A stretch of 64,000 bases of DNA, from the NCBI RefSeq assembly GCF_024756235.1, contig NZ_JANUGY010000008.1:1-64000 (forward strand), in the 5' to 3' direction. Positions 16,608-27,384 of the stretch are shown one piece after another. The notes beneath the pieces were generated by a model, which made no database searches, had not been told where the DNA came from, and saw nothing but the letters and a program-made list of their open reading frames with translations. The position numbers and the translations under genes were made by a program. Position 1 is the first letter of the stretch; each line of letters opens with the position of its first letter. This DNA is from Massilia kyonggiensis (GTDB lineage Bacteria > Pseudomonadota > Gammaproteobacteria > Burkholderiales > Burkholderiaceae_D).

Positions 16608-17729
16608 TCAATTTGCCGCGCTGGTCACCTGCGCACGCCCCCGTTTGTTCGCCTCCGCCCGTTTTCTTGCAAGCCTGTTGCGGACCCACATCCAGCCGCC
16701 GGACAGCGAGATCAGCGCGAGCGACAGCCCGAACAGGACGTTCAGCACGCGGGTGGCCGTGCCGCCGTACACGCCCGTGTGCAGCGGATAGAACCACGCA
16801 TTGATGCGCGTGGCCAGGTTCGATTCGAGTACGTTGTCCGCCCGCAGCAGCCTGCCGTCGTACCGGTCGAAGTGGATGAACGTGCGGCCCACCTGATGGA
16901 TCTCGCCCGGCAGCCGCATGCGCACCGTCACGGCGCCTTTCGGCGAGGCCGGCAGCATCAGCCGCGTGATCCTCCCTTCCGGGAACGCCGCCCCGGCCCG
17001 CTGGACCATCGTGTCGAGCGACGCGGGAGGCCCCGTACGGGATGACGACGCCGGCGCGGCCTGTTTCGCACCGGCGCCCGTGAGGGCGACGAGCAGCGGT
17101 TCCGTCACGACGTTCGGCAGCGCCAGCGCGGCGCCGGTCGCGGCGATCACGACCAGGAACACCCCCGTCACGACACCGGCCACTTTATGCACGTCCAGCC
17201 AGACGCGCCCGGCGCCTGCTTCCCACTTGACGGTCAACGCCTGCCGCCACCGGCCCCGCCTGGGCCACCACAGCCAGATACCCAGGACGACGAGCAGCAC
17301 GGCGGCCAGGCCGAACCAGCCGATGACCGCCCTGCCCGTCTCGCCGGCGAGCAGGTTCGTATGCAGGTCGACGAGGATGCCCATCAGCGAGTCGTGCGTG
17401 TCGCGCAAGCCGAGCACGTGGCCGTCGTACGGATCCAGATACGCGCGCATGCCGCTGCCCCGGTACCAGACCTCGACCGCATCCCCCGGCGACTCGGGAA
17501 AGACGAGCATGCGCACGGGGTCGCTGGTCCAGGCCTCGCGCGCACTGGCCGCCAGGGTATCGGCGCCGGCCGCGGCGGGCCGCGGCTCGACCCGGCGCAG
17601 CTCGGGGTGGGTCGCCCGGCCGATCTCGCCGTCGAAGGTGATGAGGGCACCCGTGATGCCGCTCATGACGAGCACGACGGCTGCCGCCAGCCCGACATAC
17701 CGGTGTAACCATGAGATGAGTCTGCGCAT
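16608..17729 (-). CDS. PepSY-associated TM protein, probable ferric-siderophore reductase
   Basis: 373 residues with four clear membrane helices: an N-terminal one after HRYVGLAAAVVLVMSGITGAL, two in the middle (AVLLVVLGIWLWWPRRGRW and VWLDVHKVAGVVTGVFLVV) and one near the C-terminus (VLNVLFGLSLALISLSGGWMW). This is the PiuB/PepSY membrane family, with paired His residues (DLHTNLL, DVHKVAG, LHTGVYGG) that may bind haem. Such proteins are commonly iron-regulated and encoded beside siderophore receptors, where they are thought to reduce the iron complex in the periplasm. A Fur-box candidate lies between it and the divergent TonB receptor. Confidence 0.88.
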   Translation of the reverse strand: MRRLISWLHRYVGLAAAVVLVMSGITGALITFDGEIGRATHPELRRVEPRPAAAGADTLAASAREAWTSDPVRMLVFPESPGDAVEVWYRGSGMRAYLDPYDGHVLGLRDTHDSLMGILVDLHTNLLAGETGRAVIGWFGLAAVLLVVLGIWLWWPRRGRWRQALTVKWEAGAGRVWLDVHKVAGVVTGVFLVVIAATGAALALPNVVTEPLLVALTGAGAKQAAPASSSRTGPPASLDTMVQRAGAAFPEGRITRLMLPASPKGAVTVRMRLPGEIHQVGRTFIHFDRYDGRLLRADNVLESNLATRINAWFYPLHTGVYGGTATRVLNVLFGLSLALISLSGGWMWVRNRLARKRAEANKRGRAQVTSAAN

Positions 17730-17759
17730 ACTGTTCCGTTGTATTTAAGCACATTCTTC

Positions 17760-17780
17760 AATGCGAATCATTCTCATTAT
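17760..17780. promoter_or_regulatory. Fur box candidate between the PepSY and TonB receptor genes
   Basis: The AT-rich run from 17760 to 17780 contains GCGAATCATTCTCATTAT, a good match to the Fur consensus of repeated GATAAT/ATTATC hexamers with the CATT core typical of betaproteobacterial iron promoters. It lies 30 bp from the PepSY start and 57 bp from the receptor start, so one Fur dimer could repress both when iron is plentiful. Confidence 0.75.
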
Positions 17781-17837
17781 AATTTACAGTCCAATTTATG
17801 TGGAGTAAGATCGAACTTTTCTTTCTATCAACACTTA

Positions 17838-19856
17838 ATGATGTTTTTTCGCAAGAAGACGGTCGTTCTCGCCATCGGCCTGTGCTTTGGTTTGTCGACT
17901 CACGCGCAGGATACGGCCGAGAGCACCGCAGCGCCGGCGATGACGGTGGGCGTGGTCACGGTAGTCGGCAAGGCAACGGGCCCGCTGGCCACGCGCAACG
18001 TCCTGACGTCCGTCGACCTCCTGGACGAGAGCAGGATCGCCACCCAGGCGGTGAGCCACAACTGGCAGTTGTTCGGCCAGCTCCCCGGCGTCATGCTGAC
18101 GCAATACGGCCAGGGCACGACGTCCGGCAAGATTTCGATCCGCGGCTTTACGGGCGAAGGCGAGATCAACGCCGTCAAGCTGCTGCTCGACGGGGTGCCC
18201 AGCAACAGCAACGACGGCATGATGCCCTACCTCGACCTGGTGCCCCTGCTGGACATCCGCGCCGTCGAGCTCGTGCGCGGCACGAACGATCCGCGCTATG
18301 GCTTGCACAACATCGCGGGCAACGCGAACGTGGTGACGAAGATCGGCGGCAATTACGGGGCGGCGCGCCTCGGCTACGGCAGCTTCGACACGCGCGACGC
18401 GCAGGCGGCGCTGGGCATCGACCGCAACGGCTTTTCGCAGAACTACGCGGCGAGTTATCAAAAGACGGACGGCTACCGCGCGCACTCGGACGCGGACAAG
18501 TCCAGCTTCTCTGGCAAATGGTTTTATTCGCCCGACAACGGCACGAGCCGGTACGGCCTGATCGTGCGGCACCATGAAGTGCGCGCCGACGAGCCGGGCT
18601 TCCTGACGGCTGCGCAAGCCCGCACGAACTGGGAACAATCGATGCCCCACAATGCCACCGACCGCGGCACCCGACGGATGGACCAGGTGGCCCTGCAGGC
18701 CGAGACGGCGCTGGGCAACCAGGTGTTCTGGACCGCGCAGGTCTATCACAATGCGCTGGACGACCACCGCTACGTGACGTTCTCCGCCGAGGTGCGCCAG
18801 CAGGAACGCACGATAGCGGAAAGCCACACGGGCGCCTCCACGACGCTCACGTGGCGCCCGATGAACCAGCTGCGCGTCGTCGGCGGACTGGATACGGAGC
18901 GCCAGGACAACGCCAGCCAGCGCTGGTTCACGGCGAAGGAAGTGCGCCAGACCCAGACCCGGGACCAGCAATTCGACCTGAACACCGTCGGCGGCTTCGT
19001 CCAGGCGATCTATAAACCGGTGGCGGCGCTCACCATCACCCCGGCGCTGCGCGTCGACCGGCTGACCGGCAACTATACGAACCTGCTGAACGGCCGCGTC
19101 TACGGCATCAACGACTATGGCCTGATCCGCCAACCGAAACTGTCCGCGGTGTACCAGCTCGACGACGCCTATTCGGTCTACGGGAACTTCGGCCGCACGT
19201 TCCAGATCGGCATCGGCACCGCCACCTATAAAGTCAACCAGACGAGCGACCTGTCGCCGTCGATCAACGATGGCTGGGAGGCCGGCGTCAAGTTCCGCCC
19301 CGTGGCCGGCGTCGAAGGCCGGCTCGCGGTGTGGCAGCAATATGCGTCGAACGAAGCCCGGCGCAAGATGAACGATCCGGCCAACGACGCCGAGAACATC
19401 GGCGAAACGCGCCGCCGCGGGGTTGACCTGCAACTGAACGTGCGGCCGACCTCGCGCCTGGGCTTCTGGCTCGGCGCCGCCGTGCAGCGCGCACGCATCG
19501 TCAAGGCCGACGCCGCGTCGATCGCCACGCAGGGCAACGAGATCGACCACACGCCGCACCTGCTGTACAACCTGGGCGCGGACTACGACGTGAGCGACGT
19601 GCTGCGCCTGTCCGGCTCCATCAACGGCCAGGGCAGCTATTACCTGGACCGCACCAACACGACCGGCAAGTACGGCGCCTACGCGGTCGCGAACGTGTCG
19701 GCCGCGTACCGCATCGGGACCAACCTGGACGTGGAACTCCAGGTGCGCAATCTCGCGGACCGCTACTACGACTACGTGTGGCACGACGGGACGCAGTCGC
19801 TGCACGCACCCGGCAGTCCGCGCAGCGTCAACCTGATGCTGACCAGCCGCTTCTAG
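17838..19856 (+). CDS. TonB-dependent receptor, probable siderophore/iron uptake
   Basis: 672 residues from ATG 17838; the frame is open upstream but the signal peptide (FFRKKTVVLAIGLCFGLSTHAQ) starts here. The plug domain follows with LTSVDLLDESRIATQ, QLPGVMLTQYGQ, ISIRGFTGEGE and AVELVRGTNDPRYG, and the barrel ends in SVNLMLTSRF with a terminal Phe. The Fur box and the divergent PepSY gene argue for transport of a ferric chelate. The upstream region is much more AT-rich than the genes. The specific siderophore cannot be told from sequence. Confidence 0.88.
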   Translation: MMFFRKKTVVLAIGLCFGLSTHAQDTAESTAAPAMTVGVVTVVGKATGPLATRNVLTSVDLLDESRIATQAVSHNWQLFGQLPGVMLTQYGQGTTSGKISIRGFTGEGEINAVKLLLDGVPSNSNDGMMPYLDLVPLLDIRAVELVRGTNDPRYGLHNIAGNANVVTKIGGNYGAARLGYGSFDTRDAQAALGIDRNGFSQNYAASYQKTDGYRAHSDADKSSFSGKWFYSPDNGTSRYGLIVRHHEVRADEPGFLTAAQARTNWEQSMPHNATDRGTRRMDQVALQAETALGNQVFWTAQVYHNALDDHRYVTFSAEVRQQERTIAESHTGASTTLTWRPMNQLRVVGGLDTERQDNASQRWFTAKEVRQTQTRDQQFDLNTVGGFVQAIYKPVAALTITPALRVDRLTGNYTNLLNGRVYGINDYGLIRQPKLSAVYQLDDAYSVYGNFGRTFQIGIGTATYKVNQTSDLSPSINDGWEAGVKFRPVAGVEGRLAVWQQYASNEARRKMNDPANDAENIGETRRRGVDLQLNVRPTSRLGFWLGAAVQRARIVKADAASIATQGNEIDHTPHLLYNLGADYDVSDVLRLSGSINGQGSYYLDRTNTTGKYGAYAVANVSAAYRIGTNLDVELQVRNLADRYYDYVWHDGTQSLHAPGSPRSVNLMLTSRF

Positions 19857-19860
19857 TGCG

Positions 19861-20259
19861 TTACGCCTGCGGCGCCGTCCACACCAGGTTCCACAGGTGG
19901 CCGTCGAGGTCCTCGAAACCCTGGTCGTACATGAAGCCGTGATCCTCGGGCGGATGCGGAATCCGCGCACCCGCCGCCGTGGCCCGGGCGATCAGGCTGT
20001 CCACCTCCTCCCGGCTTTCGCAGCTCAGGCAGATGATCACTTCGTTGGCCTCGCGCGCCTGCACGGCGCGCTTGTTGATGAGCGATTCGAAGAACGCTTT
20101 CGTCATCAGCATGACGTGCAGGGTGTCGTCCACGACGTCCATGAACAGTGCGTTCTCGTTGCTGAAGCGCGGATTGATGGAAAAACCGAGTTTCGTGAAG
20201 AATGCCTTCGACCGTTCCAGGTCCTGCACCGGCAGATTGAAGATGATTTGCTTGTTCAT
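19861..20259 (-). CDS. VOC-family (glyoxalase/bleomycin resistance-like) protein
   Basis: 132 residues, the standard size for a single-module vicinal-oxygen-chelate protein. The start strand IIFNLPVQDLERSKAFFTKLG is the typical VOC opening, followed by HVMLMTKAFFES and ending FEDLDGHLWNLVW, where the final Asp-Gly-His strand provides a metal ligand. This particular sequence type is a widespread 'lactoylglutathione lyase-like' protein without established substrate. Cytoplasmic. Divergent from the epimerase-like gene with 76 bp between starts and convergent with the TonB receptor. Confidence 0.88.
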   Translation of the reverse strand: MNKQIIFNLPVQDLERSKAFFTKLGFSINPRFSNENALFMDVVDDTLHVMLMTKAFFESLINKRAVQAREANEVIICLSCESREEVDSLIARATAAGARIPHPPEDHGFMYDQGFEDLDGHLWNLVWTAPQA

Positions 20260-20335
20260 GATGTCCTCTTGTCATAATGTTGGTCGAAAAACGGGTCTTG
20301 CACCCTGACGACGAACGGCATTCCATCAAATCGAC

Positions 20336-21289
20336 ATGCGAATTCTCTTGACCGGTTCCTCCGGCTGGCTCGGCCGGTTTCTCTCCCCCCTGCTGCGGCA
20401 GGCCGGGCACGACCCCGTCGGCCTCGACGTGGCGCCCGGCCCGCACACCGACGTGGTCGGCAGCGTCGCCGACGCGGTGCTGGTCCGGCGACTGTTCGCC
20501 GACTACCGCTTCGACGGCGTGATCCACGCGGCCGCGCTGCACAAGCCCGACATCGCGCGCTATCCCCGCCAGGCGTTCGTCGACGTGAACGTCACCGGGA
20601 CGCTGAACCTGCTGGAAGCGGCGGTGGAATACGGCACGAGCCGGTTCGTGTTCACGTCGACCACGTCGCTGATGATCACGCAGGCCATCCGCGACGAGAC
20701 GGCGCCCGCCGCCGTGTGGCTGGACGAAACGAGCGGACCGCTGCAGCCCCGCAACATCTACGGCGTGACGAAGCGCGCGGCCGAGGAACTGGCGCGGCTG
20801 TTCCACGCGGACCATGGCCTGCCCGTGATCGTGCTGCGGACGGCGCGCTTTTTCCCGGAAGAGGACGACACGCACGACCACCTGCACGGCGAAAACATGA
20901 AGGCCAACGAATTCCTGCACCGGCGCCTGACCGTCGAGGACTGCGCGCTGGCGCACCTGGCCGCGCTGGACAAGGCGCCGGCCATCGGCTTCGGGCTGTA
21001 CATCGTGTCCGCGCCGACGCCCTTCGACCGATCCGACGCGGCCCGGCTCAGGACGGATGCGCCCGCGGTGATCGCCGACTACTTCCCCGATGCGGCACGT
21101 CTGTACGCTGACCGGGGCTGGGCGCTGCCGGCGACGATCGGCCGGGTGTACGATGCCGCCGCGATCGAGCGCGACCTGGGCTTCCGCTGCCGGACCGACT
21201 TCGCGGCAGTCCTGGCCGCCCTGCGCGACGGCCGGCCGCTGCCCTTTGCCCACGATCCGGCTTACACGTCGCCGATGCTCAGATCTTGA
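20336..21289 (+). CDS. NAD-dependent epimerase/dehydratase family protein
   Basis: 317 residues, an extended SDR. The Rossmann motif is ILLTGSSGWLGRFL, followed by VIHAAALHKPDI, a Ser/Thr-rich active-site strand (FVFTSTTSLMI) and the catalytic YGVTK (Tyr-x-x-x-Lys). Extended SDR enzymes epimerise, dehydrate or reduce nucleotide sugars or related compounds. There is no sugar-nucleotide gene nearby, so the substrate is open. Its 3' end overlaps the convergent H-NS-like gene by 11 bp. Confidence 0.85.
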   Translation: MRILLTGSSGWLGRFLSPLLRQAGHDPVGLDVAPGPHTDVVGSVADAVLVRRLFADYRFDGVIHAAALHKPDIARYPRQAFVDVNVTGTLNLLEAAVEYGTSRFVFTSTTSLMITQAIRDETAPAAVWLDETSGPLQPRNIYGVTKRAAEELARLFHADHGLPVIVLRTARFFPEEDDTHDHLHGENMKANEFLHRRLTVEDCALAHLAALDKAPAIGFGLYIVSAPTPFDRSDAARLRTDAPAVIADYFPDAARLYADRGWALPATIGRVYDAAAIERDLGFRCRTDFAAVLAALRDGRPLPFAHDPAYTSPMLRS

Positions 21290-21572
21290 AATCGTCCAGC
21301 GACCGTCCGCTGGCCAGCGCCTCCGCGATCCAGCGCGGCTGGCGCCCGCGGCCCGTCCACGTCTGGCCGCTGTCGGCCGGGTTGCGGTAGCGCGGCGCCG
21401 CTTTTCCGACGAGCGCGTCGAGCGGGATGCCCGCATCGGCGGCGAGCGCGTGGATGCGCGCGCGCGCCCGGTCGCGTTCGTCGCGGGCGCGGCGCTTGAT
21501 CTCCTGTTCGATATCGAAAAGCAAACCTTTCAGTTCGGCGAGGTCATAGCCGGTGAGATCGATCGGCGCCAT
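21279..21572 (-). CDS. H-NS-family nucleoid-associated protein
   Basis: 97 residues. A coiled-coil N-terminal oligomerisation region (LAELKGLLFDIEQEIKRRARDERDRARARI; about residues 12-40) is joined to the H-NS C-terminal DNA-binding motif YRNPADSGQTWTGRGRQPRW, which contains the AT-hook-like GRGRQP loop. H-NS-type proteins bind AT-rich DNA, bridge it and silence foreign or accessory genes. An AAAGGA ribosome site precedes the start, and the 225-bp upstream stretch to the GGDEF gene is AT-rich compared with the genes, which would suit auto-repression. Confidence 0.92.
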   Translation of the reverse strand: MAPIDLTGYDLAELKGLLFDIEQEIKRRARDERDRARARIHALAADAGIPLDALVGKAAPRYRNPADSGQTWTGRGRQPRWIAEALASGRSLDDFKI

Positions 21573-21797
21573 GGTGGAACATCCTTTGCCAGGGAGGGAA
21601 TGCGGGGTTTTACTTTACCATGCCGGCGCCCGATCAATATGTGAACTGCAACGTCGTCGGCGCGCCACATTCCACAAAAGTGAAACTTTCCGTGAGGAAT
21701 TTAGTGTTACCATTCCTTTCGGACTCCCGCCCCCGCACCCGGCGAGGTCCCTCCTTGCGGCCCCTGCCTCGCCGCCGTTCACCCACCCGGACGGCCC

Positions 21798-24470
<2,673 letters not shown>

Positions 24471-24758
24471 TCAGTGGACAATGCCGACCGCGAGTTCGGC
24501 CCACACGAGCAGCAGTCCGAGCGCAAGCAGGCCGCCGAGCAGCAGGCGGCCCGGCCGGCCGGCGATGCGCGGCTTCGCCAGCACATAGGCAAGGCCCGTT
24601 CCGGCCAGCAGCGCGCCTGCGGCGAGAAAATCGCCTGGCCCCCAGTTCACCTCATTCGTGAACCGCATCGCCACGGCCGGCACGAGCAGGATGGCCAGCG
24701 TGGCAAGCAGCACCCGGCGCACGTCCGTGCGCACGGCGTCAACGTTCGTCGTCTTCAT
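24471..24758 (-). CDS. Small inner-membrane protein of unknown function
   Basis: 95 residues from the ATG preceded by a strong GAGGAGAGG ribosome site. It has three hydrophobic segments (VLLATLAILLVPAVAMRF, FLAAGALLAGTGLAYVLA, LLLGGLLALGLLLVWAELAV), with a conserved-looking TNEVNWGPGDF between the first two that I recall from other small uncharacterised bacterial membrane proteins. No function is known to me. It lies 24 bp after the GGDEF/EAL start side... that is, between two cyclic-di-GMP genes, with its start 24 bp from the stop of the EAL gene. Confidence 0.75.
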   Translation of the reverse strand: MKTTNVDAVRTDVRRVLLATLAILLVPAVAMRFTNEVNWGPGDFLAAGALLAGTGLAYVLAKPRIAGRPGRLLLGGLLALGLLLVWAELAVGIVH

Positions 24759-24782
24759 CGATCCTCTCCTCACCATCGGCAT

Positions 24783-27179
24783 CTACATGGGCAGGCGGGC
24801 GTCGCGCCGCAGCATGTCCTGCAGCCGGTCCGGCTCGAGCGCCGGACTGAAATAATAACCCTGCATCTGGTCGCAGTCGTGGTCGCGCAGGAATGTCAGC
24901 TGCTCGATCGTCTCGACGCCTTCGGCGATCACCTGCAGCTTGAGGTTGTGGCCGAGCGCGATGATGGCACGCGTGATGACTTCGTGGCCGTCGTCCGGAT
25001 CCGCGGTCCCGCCGAGGAACGACCGGTCGATCTTGATGCAGTCGACGGGGAATTTCTGCAAATGGCTGAGGCTCGAATAGCCGGTCCCGAAATCGTCGAT
25101 CGACAGCCGTACGCCCAATAGTTTCAACTGGGCCAGCGCGTCGCGCGCCTCTTCCGGGTGGTCCATCAGCTGGCTCTCCGTCACTTCCAGCTCCAGGCGG
25201 TGCGCGGGGACGCCGTGCCGCGCGAGCGTATCCGCCAGCCGGTTCACGAAGCGGCGCTGGCGCAGCTGGCGCGCGGACAGGTTCACCGCGATGACGAAAT
25301 CCTCGATGCCCACGGCGGCAAGCGTGCGCAGCGTGGCGCAGGCCTCGTCGAGCACCCAGTCGCCCAGCGGCACGATCAGGCCCGTCTGCTCCGCGACGGG
25401 AATGAACACGTCGGGCGCGATGATGCCGTCGACCGGGTGCTGCCAGCGCACGAGCGCCTCGGCGCCCACGACCTTGCCCGTACGGAGGTCGACCTTGGGC
25501 TGGTAGCCGAGCACCAGCTCGCGGTCGCGGATCGCGCGGCTCAGGCTCGCTTCCAGCAACAGGTGCTGGTGCACGACCTGGTTCAATTCTTCCGAATAGA
25601 ACTGGACGTTGTTGCGGCCGAGCGTCTTGGCGTGGTACATCGCAGCGTCGGCGGCGCGCATGACCTCGTCGACGGTCCGGCCGTCCTGCGGGAACAGGCT
25701 GACGCCGATGCTCGTGCCGGGCAGGATCTCCTTGCCCTCGACGACAATCGGTGCCGACACGCTCTGGCGCACCCGCTCGACGAGGCAGGCCAGCTGGGTC
25801 ACGTCGGGCTGCTCGGCGATCACGAGGACGAATTCGTCGCCGCCCAGGCGCGCCACCGTGTCTTCCTCGCGCATGCTGTCGCGCAGGCGGGCTGCGATCT
25901 CGCGCAGGACGGCGTCGCCCGCTTCATGGCCGAAGTTGTCGTTGATGTGCTTGAAGTTGTCGAGGTCCAGGAACGCGAGCGCGCCCTGGCGGCGGTGGGA
26001 CGACGCCGCATCGATCGCCGCCTTGAGGCGTTCCAGCAGCAGCGTGCGGTTGGCAAGCCCCGTCAGCGCGTCGTGGTGGGCCAGGTGCTGCAGCCTGCGC
26101 TCGTAATGGCGGGCTTCGGTGATGTCGTTGATCACGCCGACGAAGTGCGTCACGTCGCCCTCGATGCTGGCGACCGGATCGATGCGCAGGTCGTTCCAGA
26201 AGATCTCGCCGTTCTTGCGCCGGTTGCGCAGGACGGCGCGCACGCTCCGCCGGGAAGCGACGGCGTCGTGGATGCGCTTCTGTTCGTGCACGTCGCAGTC
26301 GTCCACCCGCATGAAACGGGGATTGCGCCCCTTCACCTCGGCCAGCGTATAGCCCGTGATCTGCTCGAACGCGGGGTTCACGTACTCGATCACGTTGTCG
26401 GCGCCTTCCGCGCAGCACGTGATCACGATCGCGTTCACGCTCGCATACATCGCCCGTTCACGCACGCGCAGGCCGCGCTCGGCCTCCTTGCGCGACGTGA
26501 TGTCCAGGCCGGTACCGAACACGACCGGCAGGCTGCCGAGGCTCGCGCGCGAGCAGTGGAACAGGAAGGTCGTACGCTTGCCGTGCTTCCCCACGAGGTC
26601 GGCTTCGTGGTGAGACCCTCCGCCCTCGAAGGCGTTCAGAATCTTCTCCACGATCATCGCCTGGTCGCGCTCGTCGAAAAAGTTCTTGACGTTAAGCGTC
26701 GGCAACTCTTCGCTCGCCATCTCGAGCGCGTCTTCCAGCTGGTGGTTCCACAACAGCAGGTGCCCGCTCTGGTCGATGACGTAGAACACGCATGGCAATT
26801 CCTCGATGATGTCGGCGATCGGCAGGTCCTGGATCAGGGCATACCGGGTCGGCGCCAGGCCGGCGCGCGGCACGACGATGACGCTGTAGCCGCCGGGCTG
26901 GTCGGGATCGAGCGATTGCGGGGCCACCGTCACCCTGACAGGCACCGTGTGCCCGTCCGCGCAAATGAGTTCGCCCGTGGAGTCCTCGTTGACGCGCGCG
27001 CCGACCGACGACACGGCGGCCGCATCGTCGAAGGCGATGATCTTGTCGAGGCTGCAGTTGCGGATGTCGGCGGCGCCATAGCCCGCCAGCTTCTCGCAGG
27101 CGCGGTTCCAGCTCGTGATCGTCCCTGCCGCGTCGACGACAAATACCGCGAGGGGTAAAGGCGAAAGGTTCACGACCAC
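24783..27179 (-). CDS. PAS-GGDEF-EAL bifunctional cyclic-di-GMP protein
   Basis: 798 residues, GTG start overlapping a GGAGG ribosome region (a second GTG two codons later may be used). Three PAS modules occupy about residues 1-110, 115-245 and 245-370. The GGDEF domain (HHDALTGLANRTLLLERL onward) has an intact RLGGDEF near residue 444 with an RxxD site (REED) before it. The EAL domain follows with EALVRWQHP near residue 570, ELEVTESQLM, and DDFGTGYSSL with KIDRSF, all catalytic residues in place. It could both make and degrade cyclic-di-GMP, with sensing by PAS. No membrane segment. It runs convergently toward the AGDEF cyclase, with the small membrane-protein gene between. Confidence 0.93.
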   Translation of the reverse strand: MVVNLSPLPLAVFVVDAAGTITSWNRACEKLAGYGAADIRNCSLDKIIAFDDAAAVSSVGARVNEDSTGELICADGHTVPVRVTVAPQSLDPDQPGGYSVIVVPRAGLAPTRYALIQDLPIADIIEELPCVFYVIDQSGHLLLWNHQLEDALEMASEELPTLNVKNFFDERDQAMIVEKILNAFEGGGSHHEADLVGKHGKRTTFLFHCSRASLGSLPVVFGTGLDITSRKEAERGLRVRERAMYASVNAIVITCCAEGADNVIEYVNPAFEQITGYTLAEVKGRNPRFMRVDDCDVHEQKRIHDAVASRRSVRAVLRNRRKNGEIFWNDLRIDPVASIEGDVTHFVGVINDITEARHYERRLQHLAHHDALTGLANRTLLLERLKAAIDAASSHRRQGALAFLDLDNFKHINDNFGHEAGDAVLREIAARLRDSMREEDTVARLGGDEFVLVIAEQPDVTQLACLVERVRQSVSAPIVVEGKEILPGTSIGVSLFPQDGRTVDEVMRAADAAMYHAKTLGRNNVQFYSEELNQVVHQHLLLEASLSRAIRDRELVLGYQPKVDLRTGKVVGAEALVRWQHPVDGIIAPDVFIPVAEQTGLIVPLGDWVLDEACATLRTLAAVGIEDFVIAVNLSARQLRQRRFVNRLADTLARHGVPAHRLELEVTESQLMDHPEEARDALAQLKLLGVRLSIDDFGTGYSSLSHLQKFPVDCIKIDRSFLGGTADPDDGHEVITRAIIALGHNLKLQVIAEGVETIEQLTFLRDHDCDQMQGYYFSPALEPDRLQDMLRRDARLPM

Positions 27180-27341
27180 CTCCAGAGAACCGGCTGGGCG
27201 CGCTTGCGCGTTGCGTCCATCGGGAAAACATCATAGCGCAGTCATGCCGGATGCGGCGCCATATTTACACTGCATGGCGCCTGCCCCTCCGGCCGGCTGG
27301 TGGCGGGGTTGTGGGGTTGGTGCGTCGCCTGTCGGTTAGTT

Positions 27342-27372
27342 GCAGAATATCAGAACAAGCCGGTCCGGCTTG
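27342..27372 (-). terminator. Probable terminator of the acyl-reductase operon
   Basis: A 7-bp stem (caagccg 27356-27362 with cggcttg 27366-27372) with a 3-nt loop lies 12 bp after the acyl-reductase stop codon. On the minus strand it is followed by a T-rich tail (TTCTGATATTC), weaker than a pure T-run. The rest of the 205-bp gene-free stretch 27180-27384 should hold the promoter of the GGDEF-EAL gene. Confidence 0.55.
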
Positions 27373-27384
27373 CCGCACCGTCCG

